Shown in pieces: positions 52,230 to 61,149 of a stretch of DNA of 64,000 nucleotides. The notes beneath the pieces were generated by a model that saw only the letters and a list, made by a program, of their open reading frames with translations, was not told where the DNA came from and did no database searches. Origin of the DNA: Actinobacteria bacterium UBA4426 (GTDB lineage Bacteria; Actinomycetota; Actinomycetes; S36-B12). The translations under genes were made by a program, and so were the position numbers. Location of the stretch: assembly GCA_002390705.1 (NCBI GenBank), contig DGQA01000012.1, forward strand, positions 1-64,000, given 5' to 3'. How positions within the stretch are numbered: position 1 is the first letter of the stretch; each line of letters begins with the position of its first letter.

Positions 52230-52546
52230 TGATTGCTCATATCCCACTCGCCATGGTCATTGCCTTGATTTTTAGCGCGAGCGGATTGTGGAGTGCGTTT
52301 TTCGACTCCAAAGTTGATCTGGGTGGAGTGCTGGGGCAGTTTTTGTTGATCACGGCGGTCATGACGGTGTTACTCAACCTTGTTAATCGCTTTTTGGCTC
52401 ACTACCTTGCACATCCGAAGCTTGACCTGATGGCGCAGGGCGCAGAGCCCTTAGTGGCGCCTACGGTTGTAGTAGGGGAATCCACCGTTACTCCCCCCGA
52501 AGCGCCCGTAGAAGTCAACGCCTTGGAATCAGGATCAGATCAGTAG
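52229..52546 (+). CDS. Small two-helix membrane protein at the end of the flagellar operon
   Basis: A 105-residue protein with two membrane helices (about 5-27 and 33-56) and a Pro/Glu/Val-rich cytoplasmic or external tail. Its ATG overlaps the stop of the FlhF-like gene (TGATG), so it is translationally coupled and likely part of the flagellar system. No family is recognised; a polar-localisation partner of the FlhF-like protein is one possibility. Confidence 0.7.
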   Translation: MIAHIPLAMVIALIFSASGLWSAFFDSKVDLGGVLGQFLLITAVMTVLLNLVNRFLAHYLAHPKLDLMAQGAEPLVAPTVVVGESTVTPPEAPVEVNALESGSDQ

Positions 52547-52790
52547 TTCGCGTTTCTCCATCTGTTGTGCATTTTTGTTTTACATTCACGCCATTATTGG
52601 CAAGGTAACCCAAAACAATCAAATGACTCGTCAAGTCAGGTGTATCCCGAACTCGCATTCGTTTCGCCACCACGTTCACCCAGCAACTATCGGCCCCAAT
52701 CCTGCATGATTCGCGGTCAATCTTGGGGCATTTGATGCCTAGAACGGCTATTCCTCAGCGTTTTCCTCCACAAAAACGCGCGCCCTATGC
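52547..52790. other. Intergenic region between flagellar and heat-shock operons
   Basis: About 240 bases without a credible gene. GCCCCAA (52693-52699) and TTGGGGC (52723-52729) can pair over a 23-base loop, but no T-tract follows, so no terminator is called. The HAIR operator and dnaK promoter lie immediately downstream. Confidence 0.5.
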
Positions 52791-52811
52791 TATGAGTCCA
52801 AGCGACTCAAG
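52791..52811. promoter_or_regulatory. HAIR-like HspR operator
   Basis: TATGAGT-N7-ACTCAAG matches the HspR-associated inverted repeat CTTGAGT-N7-ACTCAAG, with an exact right half and two mismatches in the left half. It lies just upstream of the dnaK promoter, and hspR is the fourth gene of the operon, consistent with autoregulated repression. Confidence 0.8.
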
Positions 52812-52826
52812 TACCTTGCGTTGGAT

Positions 52827-52857
52827 TTGACAGTCAACAGAATTTAGGGCATAGTAT
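52827..52857 (+). promoter_or_regulatory. Probable dnaK operon promoter
   Basis: TTGACA at 52827-52832 and TAGTAT at 52852-52857, spaced by 19 bases, follow the HAIR element. The leader to the dnaK ATG would be about 78 bases. Confidence 0.5.
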
Positions 52858-52941
52858 TCACAGGATTTCGACAAAAGCCCACCTGGGTTGCGAGTCCGCA
52901 CAAAGAATAAGACACACATACAGGAAATGAGGAGCCACAAA

Positions 52942-54774
52942 ATGGCTAGAGCAGTAGGAATTGACCTTGGCACCACAAACTCCGTTGTTTCGGTACTTGA
53001 AGGCGGCGAACCCGTCGTTATTGCAAACGCAGAAGGTGCTCGCACCACCCCATCGGTTGTCGCATTCGCAAAAAATGGCGAAGTCCTCGTAGGCGAGGTT
53101 GCCAAGCGTCAAGCCGTGACAAACGTTGACCGGACGATCCGTTCTGTCAAGCGCCACATGGGAACAAATTGGAATGTTGACATTGACAACAAGAAGTACA
53201 CCTCACAGGAAATTAGCGCGCGTACGTTAATGAAACTCAAGCGCGATGCTGAGGCATACCTGGGTGACACGGTCTCTGACGCTGTCATCACCGTCCCCGC
53301 GTATTTCAATGATGCACAACGCCAAGCGACAAAAGAATCGGGCGAAATCGCCGGCTTGAATGTGTTGCGCATCATCAACGAGCCAACTTCAGCGGCCTTA
53401 GCGTACGGGTTGGATAAGGGCGATCAGGAACAAACCATTCTCGTATTCGACCTTGGTGGTGGAACCTTTGACGTTTCACTCCTCGAAATCGGTGACGGCG
53501 TGGTTGAAGTAAAAGCAACAAGTGGTGACAACAACCTCGGTGGGGACGACTGGGACAACGCGGTCGTTGACTGGATGGTCACGCAGTTCAAGAACGCACA
53601 CGGTGTTGACCTGTCCAAAGACAAAATGGCGATGCAACGCCTGCGTGAAGCAGCTGAGAAAGCGAAGATTGAACTTTCGAGTTCGACCGAAACCTCAATC
53701 AACCTTCCGTACATCACGGCAAGTGCCGACGGCCCCCTTCACCTGGAAGAGACGTTGAGTCGCAGCAAATTTGAGTCACTGACAGCCGACTTGCTCAAGC
53801 GCACCAAGGCACCATTTGAGTCGGTCGTCAAAGACGCTGGCGCCAAAATCAGCGACATTGATCAGGTAGTACTCGTCGGTGGATCAACTCGAATGCCTGC
53901 AGTCTCTGAATTGGTCAAGGAAATGACGGGCAAAGACGCGAATAAGGGTGTTAACCCAGACGAGGTGGTTGCAATCGGAGCGGCACTGCAAGCGGGTGTG
54001 CTTCGGGGAGACGTGAAAGACGTGCTGCTGCTCGACGTTACTCCGCTATCCCTGGGAATCGAAACCAAGGGTGGAGTCATGACCAAGCTGATCGAACGCA
54101 ATACCACGATCCCCACCAAGCGTTCAGAAACGTTTACAACTGCAGAAGACAATCAACCGTCAGTGTCAATCCAGGTGTATCAGGGTGAACGTGAAATGGC
54201 TGCCTACAACAAGCAACTAGGAACGTTTGATCTAACTGGCCTACCGCCAGCACCGCGTGGAGTCCCCCAGGTCGAGGTCACATTTGACATTGATGCCAAC
54301 GGAATTGTGCATGTGTCAGCGCGAGACACCGCAACCGGCAAGGAACAGTCCATGACAATTTCCGGTGGAACAACCTTAAACAAGGAAGACATTGATCGCA
54401 TGATGCGTGATGCAGAAACACACGCAGAAGAGGACAAGCAACGCCGCGAGGAAGCAGAAGTCCGCAATAACGCTGAAGCGCTGGTGTATCAAACCGAAAA
54501 GTTCCTGGCTGATAATGCCGATAAAGTCCCCACAGAAGCGAAAGAAAATGTTGAGGGTCCGCTGGAAGAGCTCAAAAAGGCAATCGAAGAAAACGATGGC
54601 CCGGGAATGCGTTCAGCGACGGACAAGGTCGCAACTGCAAGCCAGGCGCTCGGAGCCGCAATGTACACGGACGCGCAAGCAGACGGATCTGAAGAAGACG
54701 CCGAATCAGCGGCAGATACAGCTGAAGAAGATGTTATTGATGCAGAGATCGTCGAAGAGGATGAATCCAAGTGA
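52942..54774 (+). CDS. dnaK: Chaperone DnaK (Hsp70)
   Basis: A 610-residue Hsp70. The ATPase domain begins ARAVGIDLGTTNSVVSVLEG and shows IINEPTSAALAYGL and VFDLGGGTFDVSLLEIGDG; the peptide-binding domain has LLLDVTPLSLGIETKGGVMT. The acidic C-terminal tail is normal. The ATG with AGGAG upstream gives the standard N-terminus; a longer frame would add 18 residues unrelated to DnaK. It overlaps grpE by four bases. Regulated by HspR through the HAIR element. Confidence 0.98.
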   Translation: MARAVGIDLGTTNSVVSVLEGGEPVVIANAEGARTTPSVVAFAKNGEVLVGEVAKRQAVTNVDRTIRSVKRHMGTNWNVDIDNKKYTSQEISARTLMKLKRDAEAYLGDTVSDAVITVPAYFNDAQRQATKESGEIAGLNVLRIINEPTSAALAYGLDKGDQEQTILVFDLGGGTFDVSLLEIGDGVVEVKATSGDNNLGGDDWDNAVVDWMVTQFKNAHGVDLSKDKMAMQRLREAAEKAKIELSSSTETSINLPYITASADGPLHLEETLSRSKFESLTADLLKRTKAPFESVVKDAGAKISDIDQVVLVGGSTRMPAVSELVKEMTGKDANKGVNPDEVVAIGAALQAGVLRGDVKDVLLLDVTPLSLGIETKGGVMTKLIERNTTIPTKRSETFTTAEDNQPSVSIQVYQGEREMAAYNKQLGTFDLTGLPPAPRGVPQVEVTFDIDANGIVHVSARDTATGKEQSMTISGGTTLNKEDIDRMMRDAETHAEEDKQRREEAEVRNNAEALVYQTEKFLADNADKVPTEAKENVEGPLEELKKAIEENDGPGMRSATDKVATASQALGAAMYTDAQADGSEEDAESAADTAEEDVIDAEIVEEDESK

Positions 54775-55325
54775 GTGAAGAAGAAGGTGTAAGGGTGAAC
54801 GACAAACGTCGAATCGATCCCGATACCTTCGAGGTTCGCCAGCAAGACGCTGGCGAACCTGTCACTGAGGTGGGCGTGGAAGCAGAGATTATCGAAGGGG
54901 AAGCCGGCGGGCTTGAAGAAAAAGTCAGTGAACTCACTGAAGACTTACAACGGGTACATGCGGAGTACGCGAACTACCGCAAGCGGATCGACCGTGACCG
55001 GGAAGTAAATCACCAGATCGCAATAGGCGTGGTTTTTGCAGAACTGCTCCCGATCCTCGACGATGTCGAGCGAGCACGAGAGCACGACGAACTCACTGGC
55101 GCATTCAAAACATTTGGCGAGAAGCTCGAGGCGACTTTGAACAAACTTGGCCTAGAGAAATTCGGCGCGGCCCAGGATCCGTTCGATCCCAACCTGCATG
55201 AAGCTCTATCAAGCATAGAAGCCGAGGGAGTTGCCGAGCCAACGGTCATAGCTGTATTCCAACAGGGCTACCGACAGGGCGACCGGATTCTGCGCCCGGC
55301 ACGGGTCAGCGTCGCTGGCACGTGA
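54771..55325 (+). CDS. grpE: Nucleotide exchange factor GrpE
   Basis: A 184-residue DnaK cofactor. An acidic N-terminus is followed by the long coiled-coil helix (LTEDLQRVHAEYANYRKRID) and the beta-domain with FDPNLHEALSSIEAEGVAEP and VFQQGYRQGDRILRPARVSV. GTG start overlapping dnaK (GTGA). The conserved RPARVSV end is intact. Confidence 0.96.
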   Translation: MSEEEGVRVNDKRRIDPDTFEVRQQDAGEPVTEVGVEAEIIEGEAGGLEEKVSELTEDLQRVHAEYANYRKRIDRDREVNHQIAIGVVFAELLPILDDVERAREHDELTGAFKTFGEKLEATLNKLGLEKFGAAQDPFDPNLHEALSSIEAEGVAEPTVIAVFQQGYRQGDRILRPARVSVAGT

Positions 55326-55359
55326 ATGTAAAGGGGAACCAAATGGATCGAGACAGGCG

Positions 55360-56499
55360 ATGAACAAGGATTGGCTCGAGAAAGACTTCTACGCCTTATT
55401 AGGTGTCAGTAAAAATGCGACCCCCGATGAAATGAAAAAGACATATCGCAAACATGCACGCGACCTTCACCCCGACAAGAACCCGGGAAACAAGAAAGCC
55501 GAAGACAAATTCAAGGCGGTTTCCGAGGCCTACGATGTATTATCTGATGAAAAGAAACGGAAGGAATACGACGAAGGTCGAGCTCTTTTCGCCTCCGGGG
55601 GTTACAGTCCCGGTCAGGGAGGCGGCGGGAAGTACAACGTCAATTACGAAGACCTATTCGGCGGCGACCAAAGTGGATTTGGTGACTTCCTTGGCGGTTT
55701 ATTTAATCGAGGCGGCGGTGGACGCTCGCAACAGCCACGACGCGGACAAGATATCGAGACCGCCCTCACTTTGTCGTTCAACGACACCCTCGATGGAGTG
55801 ACGGTACCGTTAAATCTTCAGAGTGATGCGCCATGTTCGATGTGTCACGGCACCGGAGCGAAAGCCGGCTCCACCCCAAAGGTGTGCCCCACGTGTCAAG
55901 GAAATGGACAGGTTTCACGTAATGCGGGCGGATTCGCATTCGCTGAGCCCTGCCCCACGTGTCAGAGTCGAGGTCTGTTCGTAGACGACCCGTGTAACAG
56001 ATGTCACGGTTCCGGTCGAGGCAAAAGCAATCGAACCGTCCAGGCGCGAATACCGGCAGGAGTCAAAGATGGGTCAAAAGTTCGGCTTAAAGGTAAAGGC
56101 GGCCTCGGCAAGCGAGGAGGCCCCGGTGGAGACCTATTCGTCAAAGTTTCGGTTAAGCCCCATCCGCTCTACACACGCAAAGGCGAGAATTTAAGCGTTG
56201 AGGTCCCAGTGACTTTTGTCGAAGCAGCACTCGGTGCTGATATTCCAATTCCAATTCCACGCGGTGGGACTGTCAATATGCGAATTCCAGCGGGAACTAC
56301 GACTGGTCGGACGTTCCGGATCAAAGGAAAAGGTGTCCGCGGCAAGGACGGCAAGAATCACGACGTTCTTGCGGTGATAGATGTCGCAGTCCCGCAGAAC
56401 TTAAACGAGGACGCAAAGACTGCCCTAGAGGCCTTCGCCCAAGCAACAATTGATCAAGATCCACGCAAAGAGATATACGCGCTTGGGGCAAAACCATGA
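55360..56499 (+). CDS. dnaJ: Co-chaperone DnaJ
   Basis: A 379-residue J protein with the J domain (about 8-75; HPD in RDLHPDKNPGNKKAEDKF), a Gly-rich stretch, four zinc-finger repeats (CSMCHGTG, CPTCQGNG, CPTCQSRG, CNRCHGSG) and the C-terminal substrate-binding domain. The third repeat has Ser in place of the first Gly; all eight Cys are present. It overlaps hspR by four bases, the typical actinobacterial dnaJ1 arrangement. Confidence 0.96.
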   Translation: MNKDWLEKDFYALLGVSKNATPDEMKKTYRKHARDLHPDKNPGNKKAEDKFKAVSEAYDVLSDEKKRKEYDEGRALFASGGYSPGQGGGGKYNVNYEDLFGGDQSGFGDFLGGLFNRGGGGRSQQPRRGQDIETALTLSFNDTLDGVTVPLNLQSDAPCSMCHGTGAKAGSTPKVCPTCQGNGQVSRNAGGFAFAEPCPTCQSRGLFVDDPCNRCHGSGRGKSNRTVQARIPAGVKDGSKVRLKGKGGLGKRGGPGGDLFVKVSVKPHPLYTRKGENLSVEVPVTFVEAALGADIPIPIPRGGTVNMRIPAGTTTGRTFRIKGKGVRGKDGKNHDVLAVIDVAVPQNLNEDAKTALEAFAQATIDQDPRKEIYALGAKP

Positions 56500-56855
56500 G
56501 CATTCCAAATGACGACAAAATTGTTGCTTCCGATACTCCGGTGTACGCGATTTCAATCGCCGCGCAACTCGCGGGATTGCATCCGCAGACCTTGCGACAA
56601 TATGACCGTGTCGGTCTCGTATCGGCACACCGAGTCGCGGGAAGAAATCGACTTTACAGCGCGCGCGACGTCCAACGACTCCGCTACGTTTCACAATTAT
56701 CAGCCGAAGGTTTGAGCATTGAAGGGATCAAACGAGTGATTGAACTTGAAGAACAAGTCCTCGCCCTCCGTGAACAGCTCGACGAGTTTCATCGCGAACG
56801 CACATCACGCGCTTTGGTGGTGTGGCAACCGCGATACAGGAATCCGGGACAATAA
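56496..56855 (+). CDS. hspR: Heat-shock repressor HspR
   Basis: A 119-residue MerR-family repressor that uses DnaK as co-repressor and binds HAIR sites. The DNA-binding part shows YAISIAAQLAGLHPQTLRQY and DRVGLVSAHRVAGRNRLYSA, followed by RDVQRLRYVSQLSAEGLSIE and a coiled coil. It overlaps dnaJ by four bases and clpB by one, so repressor and targets share one transcript. Confidence 0.96.
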   Translation: MSIPNDDKIVASDTPVYAISIAAQLAGLHPQTLRQYDRVGLVSAHRVAGRNRLYSARDVQRLRYVSQLSAEGLSIEGIKRVIELEEQVLALREQLDEFHRERTSRALVVWQPRYRNPGQ

Positions 56856-59437
56856 TGGAGATTGCATTCACAACTAAAGGCCAGGACTCTATCGGTGCGT
56901 CGGTTCGAATTGCTGCTGCCCAAGGAAACCCCGCAGTTGAGCCCATTCACCTTCTCGACTCACTATTACAACAAGGACCCGGTATCGCGACCGCTCTACT
57001 TGAGTATCTTGGCGTGGACGTGCCCACCTTCAAGACAAGGGTGCGGGCAGACTTGCAGGCGCTTCCCTCCGCTTCCGGGTCAACTGTTGCGGCCCCGAAA
57101 TTAAGTCGCATTACCCTCACAGTTCTCAAGGAAGCAGATGTACTCGCTAAAGAGCGCGGTGACAAGTACGTCAGCACCGAACATCTCCTCATTGCTCTGG
57201 CACAGAGCGGCGACTCCACAGTCAAAAAAATACTTTCAACAAAGGGGGCGACCGGTGAGTTGTTGCTCCAAGCTCTATTAGAAACAAAAGGGAGCGCACG
57301 CGTGAACACACAGGACCCAGAAGGCACTTTCCAGGCACTTAACAAGTACGGTCTTGACCTCACCGCGCTAGCCCGCGAAGGCAAGATCGACCCAGTAATC
57401 GGTCGCGATGAGGAAGTGCGTCGAACTATCCAAGTTCTTTCTCGTCGCACCAAGAACAACCCGGTTCTGATCGGCGAACCAGGGGTAGGAAAGACGGCCG
57501 TCGTAGAAGGTTTGGCGCGTCGTATTGTCGAAGGGGATGTCCCCACTTCACTCGTTGGGAAAACTCTCATTTCTCTCGACATGAGCGCAATGGTTGCTGG
57601 GGCAAAGTACCGCGGCGAATTTGAAGAACGCTTGAAAGCAGTCCTCGACGAGATCAAAGGTAGCGACGGTCAAATAGTTACTTTTATCGATGAGCTCCAC
57701 ACAGTTGTTGGCGCTGGAAGTAGCGGTGATTCGGCAATGGACGCCGGCAATATGTTGAAGCCAATGCTTGCCCGGGGTGAGCTACGCATGATTGGTGCGA
57801 CAACGTTGGATGAGTACCGTCAATACATTGAAAAAGATGCGGCACTTGAGCGGCGTTTCCAGCAGGTATTTGTTGACCAGCCCAGTGTTGAAGACACCAT
57901 TGCGATTCTCAGGGGTATCAAGGAAAAATATGAAGCGCATCACAAAGTCGTGATTTCTGATGCGGCGCTCGTCGCCGCGGCAACTATGTCCGATCGCTAC
58001 ATCACCAGTCGCTTCCTACCCGACAAGGCAATAGACCTAATGGATGAGTCAGCAAGCCGTTTGCGGATGGAAATCGACTCCTCGCCCGTTGAGATTGATG
58101 TGCTTCAACGTCAAGTAGACCGCTTGCGCATGGAAGATCTCGCGGTGTCAAAAGAAAAAGATGATGCCTCGAAAAATCGTTTGGCCAAGATTCGGACTGA
58201 GATCGCGGAAAAAGACATAGAACTGCGCGAACTTCGCACCCTTTGGGATGCTGAAAAGCAAGGACTAGACCGCATTGGCGAAATCAAGGTCCTCGTCGAT
58301 GACTTGCGTGCTGTTGCTGACAAAGCCCAGCGTGAAGGAGACTTTGAGCGAGCATCACGGATTCTGTATTCTGAACTCCCCACTTTTGAAGAGGAACTTG
58401 AAAAAGTCACGGCGGAAACCAATGCGCGTGAATCAACCATGGTCAAAGAAGAAGTCACCGCAGATGACATCGCTGAAGTTGTTGCAGCGTGGACCGGCAT
58501 CCCGGCAGGTCGAATGCTCGAGGGGGAAACCGAGAAACTGATACGCATGGACGACCATCTTGGCGAGCGAGTGATCGGCCAACCGAAAGCCGTTCGTGAA
58601 GTCAGTGACGCGGTGCGCCGTGCGCGAGCAGGGATCGCCGATCCCAACCGACCAACTGGTTCCTTCATGTTCCTGGGGCCAACCGGCGTGGGGAAAACCG
58701 AGTTGGCCAAAGCACTCGCAGAATTCCTCTTCGATGACGAACGATCCATGATCCGTATTGACATGAGCGAGTACTCTGAGAAGCACTCGGTGGCGCGTTT
58801 AGTTGGCGCACCTCCCGGATATGTTGGATACGAACAGGGTGGCCAACTCACTGAAGCAGTACGTCGACGTCCTTACTCCGTGATCTTGTTCGACGAGATC
58901 GAAAAAGCGCACCCCGAAGTATTTGACATCTTGCTACAAGTTCTCGACGACGGGCGCTTGACGGACAGCCAAGGCAGAACCGTCGACTTCCGTAATGCTA
59001 TTTTGATTTTGACCTCTAACTTAGGTTCCCAATTCTTGATTGACCAAGATGTACCGTTCTCCGAACGCAAGGCAGCCGTTATGGAAGTTGTTCGCGAAAA
59101 ATTCCGACCTGAGTTTCTTAATCGACTCGACGCGATGGTCACATTTGATCCACTTGACAGGGAAGAATTACGTCGAATTACCGAAATTCACATTGAGCAA
59201 TTGCAGGAACGGCTCTCTGACCGCCGGATCACCCTCGAGTTGGAAGCGACGGCGCTCACCTGGTTGGTTGATCGTGGCTTTGACCCTGTTTACGGAGCAC
59301 GTCCACTGCGTCGGCTCATTCACACCGCGGTGGGTGACAAGTTGGCGATGGCGCTATTAGGTGGTGAATTAACAGATGGCGACACCTGTGTAATCGCGGT
59401 GGCAGACGACGGCGAATCACTTAAAATTCGATCATGA
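56855..59437 (+). CDS. clpB: Chaperone ClpB (Hsp100 disaggregase)
   Basis: An 860-residue AAA+ disaggregase working with DnaK. It has the N-domain (about 1-145), AAA1 with GEPGVGKTAVVEGLARRI and VTFIDELHTVVGAG, the coiled-coil M domain (about 400-525) and AAA2 with LGPTGVGKTELAKALAEFLF and SVILFDEIEKAHPEVF. All Walker motifs are intact. The ATG overlaps the hspR stop (TAATG), giving the usual MxxxFTTKGQ-like start; an earlier start would lie in hspR. It is probably controlled by the single HAIR element before dnaK. Confidence 0.97.
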   Translation: MEIAFTTKGQDSIGASVRIAAAQGNPAVEPIHLLDSLLQQGPGIATALLEYLGVDVPTFKTRVRADLQALPSASGSTVAAPKLSRITLTVLKEADVLAKERGDKYVSTEHLLIALAQSGDSTVKKILSTKGATGELLLQALLETKGSARVNTQDPEGTFQALNKYGLDLTALAREGKIDPVIGRDEEVRRTIQVLSRRTKNNPVLIGEPGVGKTAVVEGLARRIVEGDVPTSLVGKTLISLDMSAMVAGAKYRGEFEERLKAVLDEIKGSDGQIVTFIDELHTVVGAGSSGDSAMDAGNMLKPMLARGELRMIGATTLDEYRQYIEKDAALERRFQQVFVDQPSVEDTIAILRGIKEKYEAHHKVVISDAALVAAATMSDRYITSRFLPDKAIDLMDESASRLRMEIDSSPVEIDVLQRQVDRLRMEDLAVSKEKDDASKNRLAKIRTEIAEKDIELRELRTLWDAEKQGLDRIGEIKVLVDDLRAVADKAQREGDFERASRILYSELPTFEEELEKVTAETNARESTMVKEEVTADDIAEVVAAWTGIPAGRMLEGETEKLIRMDDHLGERVIGQPKAVREVSDAVRRARAGIADPNRPTGSFMFLGPTGVGKTELAKALAEFLFDDERSMIRIDMSEYSEKHSVARLVGAPPGYVGYEQGGQLTEAVRRRPYSVILFDEIEKAHPEVFDILLQVLDDGRLTDSQGRTVDFRNAILILTSNLGSQFLIDQDVPFSERKAAVMEVVREKFRPEFLNRLDAMVTFDPLDREELRRITEIHIEQLQERLSDRRITLELEATALTWLVDRGFDPVYGARPLRRLIHTAVGDKLAMALLGGELTDGDTCVIAVADDGESLKIRS

Positions 59438-59946
59438 TCACACTTACGATTCGCACCGGGCTCATTGCCGCCCTCCTCGGAACTTTCTGCCTCGGGTTTA
59501 TCGCCCCGGCAACTGCAGCACCAAAGGGCGAGAAGGTTGTATTTCTTACCAAGTTTGTCAGTGAAGAAACAACACTAAATGTCTTACCGGGGGGTCACAC
59601 CTACGGCTGGAACTACCTTACGAGCGCCACCAAAATTGACGGTAAGCCGGGGAAAGTTGAGTTCCTGGGTGTAGTGAATTACACAGACGGCAGCGGCCCC
59701 TTCGGTGGATTTGTCACCGTGACTTTAGACAATGGTTCAATCCTTGGACTGGCGGTTGATGGCCAAGGCTTGTCCCTTGCGAAAGGTGGGGGAACAGCAG
59801 ACGCCCGTTTTGGGGGTTCCATCACAGTAATCAGCGGATCGGGCGATTTTAAAAAGGCGCAGGGCATAGGCACAATGACTGGGAGCCGGGCGTCAACACT
59901 GGGTAGTCCCGTGGCCATGAAATTTAATGTGATCCTTAAAAAATAG
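59434..59946 (+). CDS. Secreted allene-oxide-cyclase/dirigent-like barrel protein
   Basis: A 170-residue protein with a clear signal peptide (TGLIAALLGTFCLGFIAPAT, cleavage near ATA-AP) and a beta-rich mature domain. GGSITVISGSGDFKKAQGIG followed by TMTGSR resembles the GGTGxFxxAxGxG strand-turn of AOC/dirigent-like barrels; the family call is from this pattern only. The ATG overlaps the clpB stop (ATGA), an unusual coupling of an exported protein to a chaperone gene. It is convergent with the aminotransferase, overlapping by 11 bases. Confidence 0.65.
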   Translation: MITLTIRTGLIAALLGTFCLGFIAPATAAPKGEKVVFLTKFVSEETTLNVLPGGHTYGWNYLTSATKIDGKPGKVEFLGVVNYTDGSGPFGGFVTVTLDNGSILGLAVDGQGLSLAKGGGTADARFGGSITVISGSGDFKKAQGIGTMTGSRASTLGSPVAMKFNVILKK

Positions 59947-61099
59947 TGCGGATTCGAGTGGTGGCCTCTGCGAGAACTTCAGGCTTTTTACAGAATGCCC
60001 ACCGGACATATTCTTTAAAGTCTTGACCTGACTCGGTGAAAACTTGGTGTGGGATCGCAATAACCTGACATTTTTTAGCCAACATTCGTGCGAACTCAAA
60101 GCCGTCGGTAAAGCCGATGGGGGAGATATCTGTGGTGACGAAATACGTCCCTTCGGTGGGGATCACCCGCATACCAATGTGCTCAAGCCCCGCACTCAGC
60201 TGATCCCTCTTGGCGCTTAGGCCATGCCGGATCTCATTGAAGTATTGGTCCGGCAGCCCCAGACCGCAGGCGATTGCTAGTTGGAATGGGCCGCCGGAAA
60301 CATAACTCAAATGCTGCCGCACAGCTTTAACCGCAGAAATCAACGACTGCGGTCCGCTGGCCCAACCAACCTTCCAGCCGGTAAACGAAAAAGACTTTCC
60401 ACCCGAACCGATCGTGATCGTGCGCTCAAACATTCCCGGTAGCGTGGAAATTGGGATGTGAATATGCGAGTCGAACCACAGGTGCTCGTAGGCTTCATCG
60501 GAAATTACGATCAACTCGTGTTCGATCACAATAGAGGCAATCGCGCTTAGTTCCTCGCGATTGAAAACTATTCCACTCGGGTTGTGGGGTGAGTTCAGCA
60601 ATAAGACTCTGGTCGCGGGAGTTATTGCCTCCGCGAGGGCTTGGATATCTGGGCGAAAGTCAGGTTTTTGCAGGGGAACACCAACAGGTATCGCGCCGGT
60701 GAGGTCAATAATTGCCCGGTACACGTCGAATGCAGGCTCAAAGAACACGACTTCATGACCCTTTTCAACGAGTGCCAAAAGGCTGGACGCGATCGCCTCG
60801 CTCGCTCCGGTCGTGGCAACGACGCCGGTGTCAGGATCAATGTCGATGTGATAAAAGCGTTTTTGGTGGGCAGCAATTGCTAAGCGCAATTCCGGGAAGC
60901 CGTTGGGTGGTGGGTACTGATTACCTCGTCCGCTCGCAATGCACCGGGCCGCTTCGTCTTTGATTTCCTGGGGACCATCGGTGTCTGGGAATCCTTGACC
61001 AAGATTGATCGAATTAGTTTCTACCGCAAGGCGCGACATCTCTGCGAAGATTGAGACCGCATGGGGCCGCATTTTTTGGACTAGGAAGTTTTCTGACAC
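59936..61099 (-). CDS. Class I/II PLP aminotransferase (DapC/methionine aminotransferase-like)
   Basis: A 387-residue fold-type I aminotransferase. It shows LGQGFPDTDGP, GNQYPPPNGFPELRLAIAAH, NSPHNPSGIVF, the Asp-x-x-Tyr pair in ISDEAYEHLWFD and the PLP lysine in IGSGGKSFSFTGWKVGW. Close relatives are annotated as N-succinyldiaminopimelate aminotransferase DapC (Rv0858c), kynurenine aminotransferase or YbdL-like methionine aminotransferase; the sequence does not decide between them. Confidence 0.88.
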   Translation of the reverse strand: MSENFLVQKMRPHAVSIFAEMSRLAVETNSINLGQGFPDTDGPQEIKDEAARCIASGRGNQYPPPNGFPELRLAIAAHQKRFYHIDIDPDTGVVATTGASEAIASSLLALVEKGHEVVFFEPAFDVYRAIIDLTGAIPVGVPLQKPDFRPDIQALAEAITPATRVLLLNSPHNPSGIVFNREELSAIASIVIEHELIVISDEAYEHLWFDSHIHIPISTLPGMFERTITIGSGGKSFSFTGWKVGWASGPQSLISAVKAVRQHLSYVSGGPFQLAIACGLGLPDQYFNEIRHGLSAKRDQLSAGLEHIGMRVIPTEGTYFVTTDISPIGFTDGFEFARMLAKKCQVIAIPHQVFTESGQDFKEYVRWAFCKKPEVLAEATTRIRTIF

Positions 61100-61149
61100 G
61101 GGGCAACCCTAAGCCTGCAGCATGATGGCCCCCGTGCTTAGGTGGGAGG

